Assembly: GCA_938091985.1 (NCBI GenBank)
Contig: CALKOE010000109.1
Span: forward strand, 1-11,907
Length of the DNA stretch: 11,907 bases
Reading direction: 5' to 3'
From: an uncultured Acidimicrobiales bacterium
Lineage (GTDB): Bacteria; Actinomycetota; Acidimicrobiia; Acidimicrobiales; Aldehydirespiratoraceae
This document shows, piece after piece, positions 1 to 6,909 of the stretch; the stretch's first letter is position 1; each line of letters opens with the position of its first letter. The position numbers were made by a program, and so were the translations under genes. The notes under the pieces were generated by a model, which searched no databases, was not told where the DNA came from, and saw nothing but the letters and a program-made list of their open reading frames with translations.

Positions 1-1
1 G

Positions 2-334
2 TTCTTCAGCGGTGAGGGCAGCGCCCGGGTCGGACAGTGGATCCGCGCCGTCACGCCGCGGCCGCTCGACGCAATCGAGTTGGTCGCGATAGCCGATGCG
101 CTTCCGCCTGCGGGTTTTCCGAAGATGACACAGGGCGCCGCCATGCCCACGGTGGACCTCACAGTCCACATCCGAGCCTCTCTGCCGCTCGTCGACCCGC
201 CGACCGATGCACGGGTCTACGCCGAGTGCAACACGCACCACGTCGCCGACGGATTCGCCGACGAGGACTGCCACATCTGGTCTTCCGACGGACGACTGCT
301 GGCGCAATCACGCCAATTGGCCATCACCCGATGA
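2..334 (+). CDS. Thioesterase-like (acyl-CoA thioesterase family) protein, C-terminal part
   Basis: The 5' end lies outside the window; about 110 C-terminal residues are visible and end at TGA 332-334. The visible part looks like the second hot-dog half of TesB/acyl-CoA thioesterase-like proteins: a TVDLTVHIRASLP strand, then NTHHVADGFADED and a closing DGRLLAQSRQLA segment, which is the typical end of that family. Members hydrolyse acyl-CoA to free acid and CoA in the cytosol. The family call rests on these C-terminal motifs only, and the substrate cannot be read from them. The next gene begins 20 bp downstream on the same strand but appears to have its own promoter, so co-transcription is uncertain. 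Confidence 0.75.
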   Translation, partial: FFSGEGSARVGQWIRAVTPRPLDAIELVAIADALPPAGFPKMTQGAAMPTVDLTVHIRASLPLVDPPTDARVYAECNTHHVADGFADEDCHIWSSDGRLLAQSRQLAITR

Positions 335-342
335 CCCGCTCG

Positions 343-348
343 TAGAGT
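343..348 (+). promoter_or_regulatory. Putative -10 box (TAGAGT) of a leaderless promoter for the cupredoxin gene
   Basis: TAGAGT fits the actinobacterial TANNNT -10 pattern and ends 6 nt before the ATG at 355, so transcription would start at or next to the start codon. There is no Shine-Dalgarno sequence in the 20-bp gap. No convincing -35 is seen; TTGGCC at 317-322 is 20 nt upstream, somewhat far. Confidence 0.45.
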
Positions 349-354
349 GCTCGG

Positions 355-864
355 ATGACTTCTTCTCGCCGCCTGCGGCGCGCCCTCGCGCTCGGCATCA
401 TCTCCCTCGCGCTGGTCGGTTGCGCCTCCGACGATGCCCTGGAGTTCGCGGTGACCACGCAGGAACCGACAGCGACCACTCCAGCGGGCGATGACGGCGA
501 TGCCGCCTCTGCTGTCGAACCCGCGGTCTTTCCTCCGGTCAACCCGGATGTCTTCCGGCCGTCTGAGTTCGTCGACCTGCGAGGCCAGGCGACGGTCGAA
601 ATCGAGATCCGCGACAACGTTTTCGATGAACGGGACTTTCGCGTCGACCCCGGCACCCAGATCGTGTTCGTCAACCGGGGGGCAAACACGCACGACGTCA
701 CCGCCGGCGCCGAGGGCGCGTTCCCGAAAATCACGAAAGAGGCGCTGGCAGAGGCACCGCAGGCGCTCGTGCTCGATGTCGAGGGCGATTACCCCTTCTT
801 CTGCTCGATCCACGGCACCGCGAACTTCGGACAAACCGGGTTCATCGTGGTCGGCGGCGGCTGA
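355..864 (+). CDS. Cupredoxin-domain lipoprotein with Gln at the axial-ligand position
   Basis: The 169-residue protein begins with a basic n-region and hydrophobic stretch (residues 5-22) closed by the lipobox LVGC, with Cys23 the lipidation site, so it should be anchored outside the cytoplasmic membrane. Residues 24-70 form a flexible linker rich in Ala, Asp, Thr and Pro. The cupredoxin fold spans about 78-166. Copper ligands are His113 (NTHDV), Cys150 and His153 (FFCSIHG). Related small blue-copper proteins read CSIHGT...GMTG, with Met as axial ligand; here the stretch is NFGQTG, placing Gln160 at that position as in stellacyanin-type sites. The likely role is electron transfer; a di-heme cytochrome lipoprotein lies 1.5 kb downstream on the opposite strand. 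A strong hairpin follows the stop. The fold and lipoprotein nature are well supported; the redox partner is inferred. Confidence 0.88.
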   Translation: MTSSRRLRRALALGIISLALVGCASDDALEFAVTTQEPTATTPAGDDGDAASAVEPAVFPPVNPDVFRPSEFVDLRGQATVEIEIRDNVFDERDFRVDPGTQIVFVNRGANTHDVTAGAEGAFPKITKEALAEAPQALVLDVEGDYPFFCSIHGTANFGQTGFIVVGGG

Positions 865-872
865 CGCCCGGC

Positions 873-899
873 TCGCTCCATTCGGGCCCGAAGGAGCGA
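873..899 (+). terminator. Strong hairpin after the cupredoxin gene, probable terminator
   Basis: Arms TCGCTCC (873-879) and GGAGCGA (893-899) pair perfectly. After one bulged A (880) the stem continues with TTCG/CGAA around a GGCC loop, giving 11 base pairs. It starts 8 nt after the TGA at 862-864. There is no U-tract, as is common in high-GC actinobacteria. It could instead be an operator for the next gene, whose -10 lies 18 nt further on. Confidence 0.6.
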
Positions 900-916
900 T
901 GAACACCGTAAACCTC

Positions 917-922
917 TAGCAT
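917..922 (+). promoter_or_regulatory. Putative -10 box (TAGCAT) for the beta-helix lipoprotein gene
   Basis: TAGCAT fits TANNNT and ends 8 nt before ATG 931. A second ATG follows directly at 934, so a leaderless message could use either. No ribosome-binding site is present in between. Confidence 0.4.
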
Positions 923-930
923 CGTCGCCC

Positions 931-2361
931 ATGATGCGACGTTCACTCCTTCAGCTCCTTGCCCTTCTCTGCGTGCTCGGCCTCGTCGCCGCAGCCTGCG
1001 GTGACGACGGCGAGAGCAGCACCGACACCACGACCACCACTTCGGCGCCGGCCGACGCGGTCGACGACGACATGACGACCGACGACGACATGTCGACCAC
1101 CGACGACTCGACCACCGACGACGACATGTCGACCACCGACGACGCCGGCTACACCGTGCGCAACGTGCCCGCCGACTACCCCTCGATTCAGGAAGGCGTC
1201 GACGCTGCCGAACCGGGCGACCTGGTGCTGATCGACGAAGGCGTCTACAACGAAGCCGTCATCGTCCAGACCGACAACATCGTGATCCGCGGCATGGACC
1301 GCAACACGGTGATCCTCGACGGGGAACACGCCGAGGGTAATGAAAACGGCATCATCGTCTTCTCCGACGGCGTTGCTGTCGAGAACCTCACCGTGCGCAA
1401 CTACACGGGCAACGGCCTGTTCTGGACCGGCGACTACGGCCGCGACATCATCGTCGACGGCTACCGCGCCTCCTACGTGACCGCCCACAACATCGGCGTC
1501 TACGGCATGTACGCCTTCAACGCCGTCAACGGTCAGATCGACAACGCCTACGCAAGTGGCAGCGACGACTCGAGCTACTACATCGGCCAGTGCGACCCCT
1601 GTAATGCGCTGCTCTACAAGGTCGTCGGTGTCAACAGCCAGCTCGGCTACTCCGGCACCAACTCGACCGGCACGGTCATCGCCAACAGCGAGTTCTACGA
1701 CAACATGATCGGCGTCGTGCCCAACAGCCAGGACGGCGAAGAGCTCGCCCCCAACGCCGGCACCACGATCATCGGCAACTACATCCACAACAACAACAAC
1801 ACCGAGGTCCCCAGCCGCAACACCGGCTTCCAGACCGGCCTCGGCTCTGGTGTGGTGCTTGCGGGCGTGACCAACAACATCGTCGAGCGCAACCTCATCG
1901 TCGACAACGACCGAGCCGGCGTGATCATCGTCGACTGGATCGACGCCATCTTCGGCAACGGCAGCGGCCGTGATTGGCTCGCCGCCGACAACATCATCCG
2001 CGACAACGTCATCGAGGGTTCGACCCTCGATGCCGATCTGCTCATGGCCCTCAACGGCAGCGAGAACGCCGGCAACGGCAACTGCTTCTCGGGCAACACA
2101 ATCGGTGGCCCGACCACTCCGGCCGACATCGAGACCGTCCTCCCTTGCGACGGTGAAGACACCTCGATTCTGCTGACGCTCCTCGAGCTGCTCGACCGCT
2201 TCAACGTGGGCTTCGAGCCCATCGACTACAAGGACGTTCCGGCGCCCGAGTTGAACTTCGAGAACATGCCTGGCGACCCGGCAACCGCAGTGCCGATGCC
2301 GGCAGTCGACATGCCCATGGAGCTCGACCTCGACTCGATCACCGTTCCCGAACGGCCCTGA
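931..2361 (+). CDS. Right-handed parallel beta-helix lipoprotein
   Basis: The 476-residue protein has a signal peptide (residues 3-22) ending in the lipobox VAAAC with Cys23 lipidated, followed by a highly acidic Asp/Thr/Ser/Met linker (about 24-72) built from a DNA direct repeat. From residue 75 it shows the entry motif of carbohydrate-binding or lyase-like beta-helices: VPADYPSIQEGVDAA, PGDLVLIDEGVYNEAV, then IVIRGMDRNTVILDG. Repeated turns rich in Asn, Val and Ile (IIGNYIHNN, NIVERNLIVDNDRAGV, NIIRDNVIEGS) run to about residue 390. A CDPC pair (221-224) and two later Cys may form disulfides. No catalytic residues of a known lyase are recognised. The family known as TIGR03805 (parallel beta-helix proteins) is described as paired with di-heme cytochromes and carries lipoprotein signals; the tail-to-tail di-heme gene one base away echoes this, though membership is not proven. 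Substrate unknown. Confidence 0.85.
   Translation: MMRRSLLQLLALLCVLGLVAAACGDDGESSTDTTTTTSAPADAVDDDMTTDDDMSTTDDSTTDDDMSTTDDAGYTVRNVPADYPSIQEGVDAAEPGDLVLIDEGVYNEAVIVQTDNIVIRGMDRNTVILDGEHAEGNENGIIVFSDGVAVENLTVRNYTGNGLFWTGDYGRDIIVDGYRASYVTAHNIGVYGMYAFNAVNGQIDNAYASGSDDSSYYIGQCDPCNALLYKVVGVNSQLGYSGTNSTGTVIANSEFYDNMIGVVPNSQDGEELAPNAGTTIIGNYIHNNNNTEVPSRNTGFQTGLGSGVVLAGVTNNIVERNLIVDNDRAGVIIVDWIDAIFGNGSGRDWLAADNIIRDNVIEGSTLDADLLMALNGSENAGNGNCFSGNTIGGPTTPADIETVLPCDGEDTSILLTLLELLDRFNVGFEPIDYKDVPAPELNFENMPGDPATAVPMPAVDMPMELDLDSITVPERP
1078..1143 (+). repeat. Tandem direct repeat encoding the Asp/Thr linker of the beta-helix lipoprotein
   Basis: A 30-bp block at 1078-1107 recurs identically at 1114-1143, a period of 36 bp, in frame. 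It encodes TTDDDMSTTDD-type units; a diverged half unit (DDDMTT) precedes it. Such a repeat can expand or contract in 12-codon steps without breaking the frame, which would change the length of the tether between the lipid anchor and the beta-helix. Confidence 0.8.
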
Positions 2362-2362
2362 G

Positions 2363-2374
<12 letters not shown>
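2342..2374. terminator. Pair of small hairpins at the convergent gene ends, possible bidirectional terminator
   Basis: CCGTT (2342-2346) pairs with AACGG (2351-2355), and GAGTC (2360-2364) pairs with GACTC (2370-2374). Together they bracket the two stop codons (2359-2361 plus, 2363-2365 minus), which are separated by one base. Each stem is only 5 bp and has no U-tract, so the call is weak. Confidence 0.3.
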
Positions 2375-3829
<1,455 letters not shown>

Positions 3830-3831
3830 AC

Positions 3832-4323
3832 TCAGCTCCTTTCGGCCTCGGGTGAGCGCGGCAAGCTGACGATGAGGGTACCCAGGAGTCGGTCGTGAAG
3901 GCCCCGACCATCGGCAGCGATCACCACGCTGGCGAGGAGCACGAGCGCCACCAAAAGGCCGGGTGGTCCGAGAAAGATGATCGGCAGGTACAGCACGACG
4001 GCACGGCCGACGGCCAGGAGCGAGGCCGGCACAGCTCGCGTCGTCATTCGCACTCGTAGACCCAACAACGCCTTGCCCGGCGTGGCCCCCCACATGACGG
4101 CAGGAACCACCTCGTAGATCACGACGAGGACGAGCAACAAGATGATGGGCCGGGCAGAGTCGAAGACCACCCGCGCTTCCCGCCGACCGAGCGGATCGCC
4201 ACCCAGCAGCCGCTGGTCGATCTCGACGAGAACGAAGAGCACCAGCCATGAGAACACGATGACGTCGGCGGCGCGGGCGCCGATGCGCCAGCCGAGGCCA
4301 GCCGGTTGCTCACTCGTCTTCAA
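3832..4323 (-). CDS. RDD-family integral membrane protein
   Basis: I choose TTG at 4323, because TAGCCT lies 7 nt upstream as a -10 box and the alternative ATG at 4377 would overlap the divergent SCP2 gene and its promoter. This gives 163 residues. RDD signatures are present in order: WRIGARAADV (residues 12-21, with the conserved Arg and Asp), membrane segments at about 21-36, 58-78 and 105-136, the cytosolic GATPGKALLGLRV motif (79-91), and the terminal GLHDRLLGTLIV (141-152). RDD proteins are small membrane proteins of mostly unknown function; some are linked to ion exchange. It is the first gene of a two-gene operon with the di-heme cytochrome, suggesting the cytochrome's assembly or anchoring partner, but that is inference. 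Confidence 0.85.
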   Translation of the reverse strand: MKTSEQPAGLGWRIGARAADVIVFSWLVLFVLVEIDQRLLGGDPLGRREARVVFDSARPIILLLVLVVIYEVVPAVMWGATPGKALLGLRVRMTTRAVPASLLAVGRAVVLYLPIIFLGPPGLLVALVLLASVVIAADGRGLHDRLLGTLIVSLPRSPEAERS

Positions 4324-4330
4324 GGGTCCG

Positions 4331-4355
4331 AGGCTACGAGCCGAGCCTCTAGCCT
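4331..4355. promoter_or_regulatory. Divergent promoter pair with mirror-image -10 boxes (RDD operon / SCP2 gene)
   Basis: AGGCTA at 4331-4336 reads TAGCCT on the minus strand, 7 nt before the TTG of the RDD gene. TAGCCT at 4350-4355 lies 6 nt before the GTG of the SCP2 gene. The two hexamers form an inverted repeat with 13 nt between them. Each promoter's -35 region would fall on the other's -10 or start site, so simultaneous polymerase binding seems impossible. Confidence 0.5.
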
Positions 4356-4361
4356 GCCCAC

Positions 4362-4718
4362 GTGGCTGCCTTCGCAACTCCTGAGTGGATCGACGCTCTC
4401 TCCCTCGCGGCGGGCGACGTGACGGTCGACCCGTCGGTCGATATCACGGTCGAACATCGCATCGAGGCCGAGCCGCCGATTGCGTGGCACTTCATACTGT
4501 CCGGAGGTTCGCTCGAGGTCCTCGCCGGCAACGCGGCAGCACCCACGATCTCGCTGTCGAGCTCGGCGGCGACGTCGATCGCCATCCACAGCGGTGAGCT
4601 CTCAGCTCAGAGAGCCTTTCTCGACGGCGCGCTCCGCATCGGCGGCGATGTCAACGCCTTGATCACCCACCGCGCCGCGCTCGGCGTCGTCGGCGAGCTC
4701 CTCTCCGCTGCTATTTGA
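4362..4718 (+). CDS. SCP2 sterol-binding domain-like small protein
   Basis: The protein has 118 residues from GTG 4362 (leaderless, -10 at 4350-4355). The layout follows SCP2-like lipid-carrier domains: an N-terminal helix (TPEWIDALSLAAG), antiparallel strands (VDITVEHRIEA, IAWHFILSGGSLEVLAG, APTISLSSSAATSIAIHSG), then SAQRAFLDGALRIGGDVNALI, the typical ending in which a helix follows a G-x-x-R/K-[IV]-x-GD segment. Such domains bind hydrophobic ligands in the cytosol; actinobacterial stand-alone copies are mostly uncharacterised. There is no signal peptide or membrane segment. The 3' end overlaps the end of the convergent glycosylase gene by 8 nt. Confidence 0.75.
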   Translation: MAAFATPEWIDALSLAAGDVTVDPSVDITVEHRIEAEPPIAWHFILSGGSLEVLAGNAAAPTISLSSSAATSIAIHSGELSAQRAFLDGALRIGGDVNALITHRAALGVVGELLSAAI

Positions 4719-5559
4719 GGAACTTGCTCGTCGTGTTGTCGGCGAGTTCCTTGCCCCCGGTCTGACACGTGGGGCAATACGCAACCGTGTAGCGCCGGTA
4801 CTCCACCGAGCGCACCTCGTCGTCGCAGTCCTGACAGCCGAACCCGATCCGGTGATGCACCGCACTCGGGCGGTCAGCCGACTTGCCGATGTCGTCGAGG
4901 GTTCGTTCGAAGTCGATGTGGCGGGCAATCACCTCGACCATCGAGTCATGGAGTCGATCGATGTCTCCCGCCGGCATCTTCTTCGTCATCGCAAACGGCG
5001 AGAGCTTGGCGTGGAACAAGATCTCGTTCGACAGCAGTCGGCCGATGCCGGCAATGCGGCGCTGGTCTCGAAGAAAGCCGTGGACCCTCGTGTTGTCCGA
5101 CTGCAGCGCCGTCGCCAGCCCCTCTCGAGTGATCGAGTCAGCATCGGGGCCGAGGTGATCGACCGGCTCTTGACCATCGGGATCGCCGCCCACCAACCAG
5201 ACGCCGGCCTTGTGCTCGGTGCCCGCCTCGGTGAGCATCAGCGCGCCGCCATCGGCGAACACCCATCGGGCCATACCGCCGCGGGGCTTCTTCGACTGTT
5301 TCGGGTCGGGTCGAAGCCGTCCGCCCTGCATGAGGTGCACGACGAACGTGAGCGGTTGGTCCTCGTCACCGAAGTGGAGGTACAGATACTTCCCGCGATT
5401 TCCGGTGCCGGTGAGCCCGCGCCCGTAGGCCTCCTTGGGCTGCGGCGAGTAGGTCTTGAGTGCAGTGAGATGCAGCGGCCGAAAGGCCGTCAGTTCCGCG
5501 CCCATCCAGTTGTCGGCCAAGCGCTCAGCGTGCGCCTTGATCTCTGGCAACTCCGGCAT
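4711..5559 (-). CDS. Fpg/Nei-family DNA glycosylase/AP lyase
   Basis: The start is fixed by the MPELPE N-terminus: after Met removal Pro2 is the catalytic nucleophile and Glu3 its partner. The 282-residue protein shows the N-terminal beta-sandwich with RGKYLYLHF (Lys57, the conserved lysine), HLMQGGRLRP, and the helix-two-turn-helix region GIGRLLSNEILFHAKLSP (about 180-197). A C-terminal zinc finger follows, with Cys252, Cys255, Cys272 and Cys275 and RRYTVAYCPTC carrying the DNA-binding Arg. It should excise oxidised bases and nick the abasic site (base excision repair). The lesion preference (8-oxoG versus pyrimidines) cannot be read. A 16-residue tail after the finger (TGGKELADNTTSKFLK) is somewhat longer than in E. 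coli Fpg. It diverges from clpP across a palindrome, which may put it under the same regulator. A weak -10 (CACTCT, 5567-5572) lies 7 nt upstream. Confidence 0.92.
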   Translation of the reverse strand: MPELPEIKAHAERLADNWMGAELTAFRPLHLTALKTYSPQPKEAYGRGLTGTGNRGKYLYLHFGDEDQPLTFVVHLMQGGRLRPDPKQSKKPRGGMARWVFADGGALMLTEAGTEHKAGVWLVGGDPDGQEPVDHLGPDADSITREGLATALQSDNTRVHGFLRDQRRIAGIGRLLSNEILFHAKLSPFAMTKKMPAGDIDRLHDSMVEVIARHIDFERTLDDIGKSADRPSAVHHRIGFGCQDCDDEVRSVEYRRYTVAYCPTCQTGGKELADNTTSKFLK

Positions 5560-5566
5560 GGCCGCC

Positions 5567-5572
5567 AGAGTG
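5567..5572 (-). promoter_or_regulatory. Possible -10 box (CACTCT) for the glycosylase gene
   Basis: On the minus strand CACTCT lies 7 nt before the ATG at 5559, the same geometry as the clearer leaderless promoters in this window, but its first base departs from TANNNT. The conserved A2 and T6 are kept. No ribosome-binding site is seen. Confidence 0.25.
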
Positions 5573-5587
5573 CGCGGCGACGGCCTT

Positions 5588-5604
5588 TTCTGCCTCTGGC
5601 AGAA
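5588..5604. promoter_or_regulatory. Perfect 17-bp palindrome, candidate ClgR-type operator between glycosylase and clpP genes
   Basis: TTCTGCC-TCT-GGCAGAA has 7-bp arms and a 3-nt centre. The published ClgR motif has half-sites CGC and GCG separated by five bases; here TGC and GCA sit at that spacing, with Y and R at the inner flanks as in the consensus and both outer bases changed symmetrically. The centre is about 49 nt upstream of the clpP start codon and 37 nt upstream of the glycosylase start, suiting an activator. A ClgR-like gene lies at 6841-7164. The match is by eye. Confidence 0.5.
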
Positions 5605-5631
5605 CCACGGCGCAGGTACGCAGGCAGGGGC

Positions 5632-5637
5632 CACACT
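5632..5637 (+). promoter_or_regulatory. Possible -10 box (CACACT) for the clpP pair
   Basis: CACACT ends 7 nt before the ATG at 5645. It keeps the A2 and T6 positions of TANNNT but begins with C, so it would be a weak promoter, consistent with need for an activator at the upstream palindrome. Confidence 0.25.
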
Positions 5638-5644
5638 CGGCCTC

Positions 5645-6253
5645 ATGACCAACGCGCCACCACCCTCATCGACCCTCGATCGTCTACTGGACCAGCGGAT
5701 CGTCATGCTCGGAGAAGCTGTCGACGACGAGAGCGCCAATCGAGTCGTCGCCCAGCTCCTTGTGCTCTCGGCCGACGACCCGGAGAGCGACATCTGCCTC
5801 TACATCAACTCGCCAGGCGGCTCGGTCCTCGCTGGCCTCGCGGTCTACGACACCATGCAGCTCATCCCGAACGACGTCGCAACCGTCGCAGTGGGGTTCG
5901 CAGCCAGCATGGGACAGATCCTGTTGTGCGCCGGCGCCCCGGGGAAGCGCTACGCCCTTCCCAACGCCCAGGTCGTCATGCACGAGGGCTCGGCCGGTCT
6001 CGGGGGCTCGGCCGCCGACGTCGAGATCCAAGCCGCCAACCTGATGTCGACCCTCGACCGAATGCGCGGCATCATCGCCCACCACACCGGGCACACGCTC
6101 GAGCAGGTCGTGGACGACGTCGGCCGGGATCGCTGGTTCGATGCCGGTGAGGCCCGCGACTACGGCTTCGTCGACCACATCGTCAGTTCGCTCGACGAGA
6201 TCGTGCCGGCCCGACCCACCCGCCGCATCGGCATGACGAGCGCCGTCCGATGA
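5645..6253 (+). CDS. clpP: ATP-dependent Clp protease proteolytic subunit, triad intact
   Basis: The ATG at 5645 gives 202 residues, a normal ClpP length; the open frame extends upstream across the glycosylase start and palindrome, but that part lacks ClpP similarity. The catalytic triad can be placed: Ser88 (FAASMG), His113 (VVMHEG) and Asp162 (VGRDRWFD), with Ser-His and His-Asp spacings of 25 and 49 identical to E. coli ClpP. Other marks are INSPGGSV (54-61), YDTMQ (68-72), the GAPGKRYALPNA block and EARDYGFVDHI near the end. ClpP forms a tetradecameric barrel that degrades proteins fed by ClpX or ClpC ATPases. No trigger factor or clpX gene is adjacent, so this is probably not the housekeeping clpP locus. 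MHEG instead of the usual IHQP after the His is a small oddity. The stop overlaps the next clpP start (ATGA). Confidence 0.93.
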   Translation: MTNAPPPSSTLDRLLDQRIVMLGEAVDDESANRVVAQLLVLSADDPESDICLYINSPGGSVLAGLAVYDTMQLIPNDVATVAVGFAASMGQILLCAGAPGKRYALPNAQVVMHEGSAGLGGSAADVEIQAANLMSTLDRMRGIIAHHTGHTLEQVVDDVGRDRWFDAGEARDYGFVDHIVSSLDEIVPARPTRRIGMTSAVR

Positions 6254-6909
6254 GCAGCTACACGATCCCAACGGTGATCGAGTCGACGGGCCGCGGCGAA
6301 CGGGTCTCCGACATCTACAGCCGACTTCTGTCGGAGCGCATCGTCTTCGTCGGCACACCCATCGACGACGGCGTGGCCAACGTGATCGTCGCACAGATCC
6401 TCCATCTCGCCGCCGAATCGCCGACCGCCGACATCAACCTCTACGTGAATTCTCCTGGCGGATCCTTCAGCTCGATGATGGCGATCTACGACACCATGCA
6501 GTTCGTGATGCCCGACATCGCCACGCTCTGCGTCGGCCAGGCATCGGCGACGTCGGCGATCCTCCTCGCAGCCGGCTCCCCCGGCAAGCGAGCAGTCCTC
6601 CCCCACGCCCGTGTGCTGCTCCAACAGCCCCACACCGAGGGGAGCCGCGGCTCGATCAGCGACCTTGCGCTCGAGGCGGCTGAGCTCGCCCGGGTCAGGG
6701 CTGAGGCAGAAGGTCTGCTCGCACACCACACCGATCGACCCGTCTCGGAGGTCCAAGCCGACACTGATCGTGCCCTGGTGCTCGCCGGGCCCGCAGCGGT
6801 CGACTACGGCATTGCCGATGTCGTGCTTGCTCGCGCTGGCTCAGGCGGCGAGCAGCGAGGGGCCGCTCTGCACCCGCGGAGCGAGCCGGCGGGCAGCCCG
6901 CAGGAGTAG
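6250..6909 (+). CDS. ClpP-like protein lacking all three catalytic residues (ClpR-type paralogue)
   Basis: The 219-residue protein begins at the ATG that overlaps the preceding clpP stop by 4 bp, with no clear ribosome-binding site, so translation is probably coupled. The ClpP scaffold is well kept: VSDIYSRLLSERIVFVG, NSPGGSF (67-73), YDTMQF, GSPGKRAVLPHARV and DYGIADV. Aligned with the upstream ClpP, the catalytic Ser position is Ala100 (GQASATSA in place of GFAASMGQ), the His is Gln125 (LLQQP for the usual IHQP) and the Asp is Ala175 (DTDRALVL for RDRxx). A serine at 99 is one residue out of place. It should assemble but not cut, as the ClpR subunits of cyanobacteria and plastids do in mixed rings; a mixed ring with its neighbour is inference. 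The last 23 residues extend beyond the usual ClpP end and overlap the convergent regulator gene by 69 nt. Confidence 0.9.
   Translation: MSSYTIPTVIESTGRGERVSDIYSRLLSERIVFVGTPIDDGVANVIVAQILHLAAESPTADINLYVNSPGGSFSSMMAIYDTMQFVMPDIATLCVGQASATSAILLAAGSPGKRAVLPHARVLLQQPHTEGSRGSISDLALEAAELARVRAEAEGLLAHHTDRPVSEVQADTDRALVLAGPAAVDYGIADVVLARAGSGGEQRGAALHPRSEPAGSPQE

Noticed and set aside
1078..1143. Repeat-spacer pattern resembling a CRISPR unit
   Set aside because: There are only two copies, with a 6-bp gap, lying in frame inside a gene and encoding a low-complexity linker.
3830..4249. N-terminal extension of the di-heme cytochrome by 140 residues
   Set aside because: It is an out-of-frame reading of the RDD gene and would bury the signal peptide; GTG 3829 has a good ribosome-binding site.
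5456..5644. N-terminal extension of the first ClpP by 63 residues
   Set aside because: It would cover the glycosylase start and the palindrome, shows no propeptide or ClpP similarity, and the ATG at 5645 gives the family's usual length.
4852..6150. 432-residue plus-strand open frame over the glycosylase and clpP genes
   Set aside because: It is Arg-rich and motif-free and crosses two genes with intact catalytic motifs on known frames.
6250..6909. The dead clpP as a decaying pseudogene
   Set aside because: The frame is open over its full length, fold motifs are conserved, it is coupled to the active gene and there is no frameshift or internal stop; loss is confined to the active-site residues.
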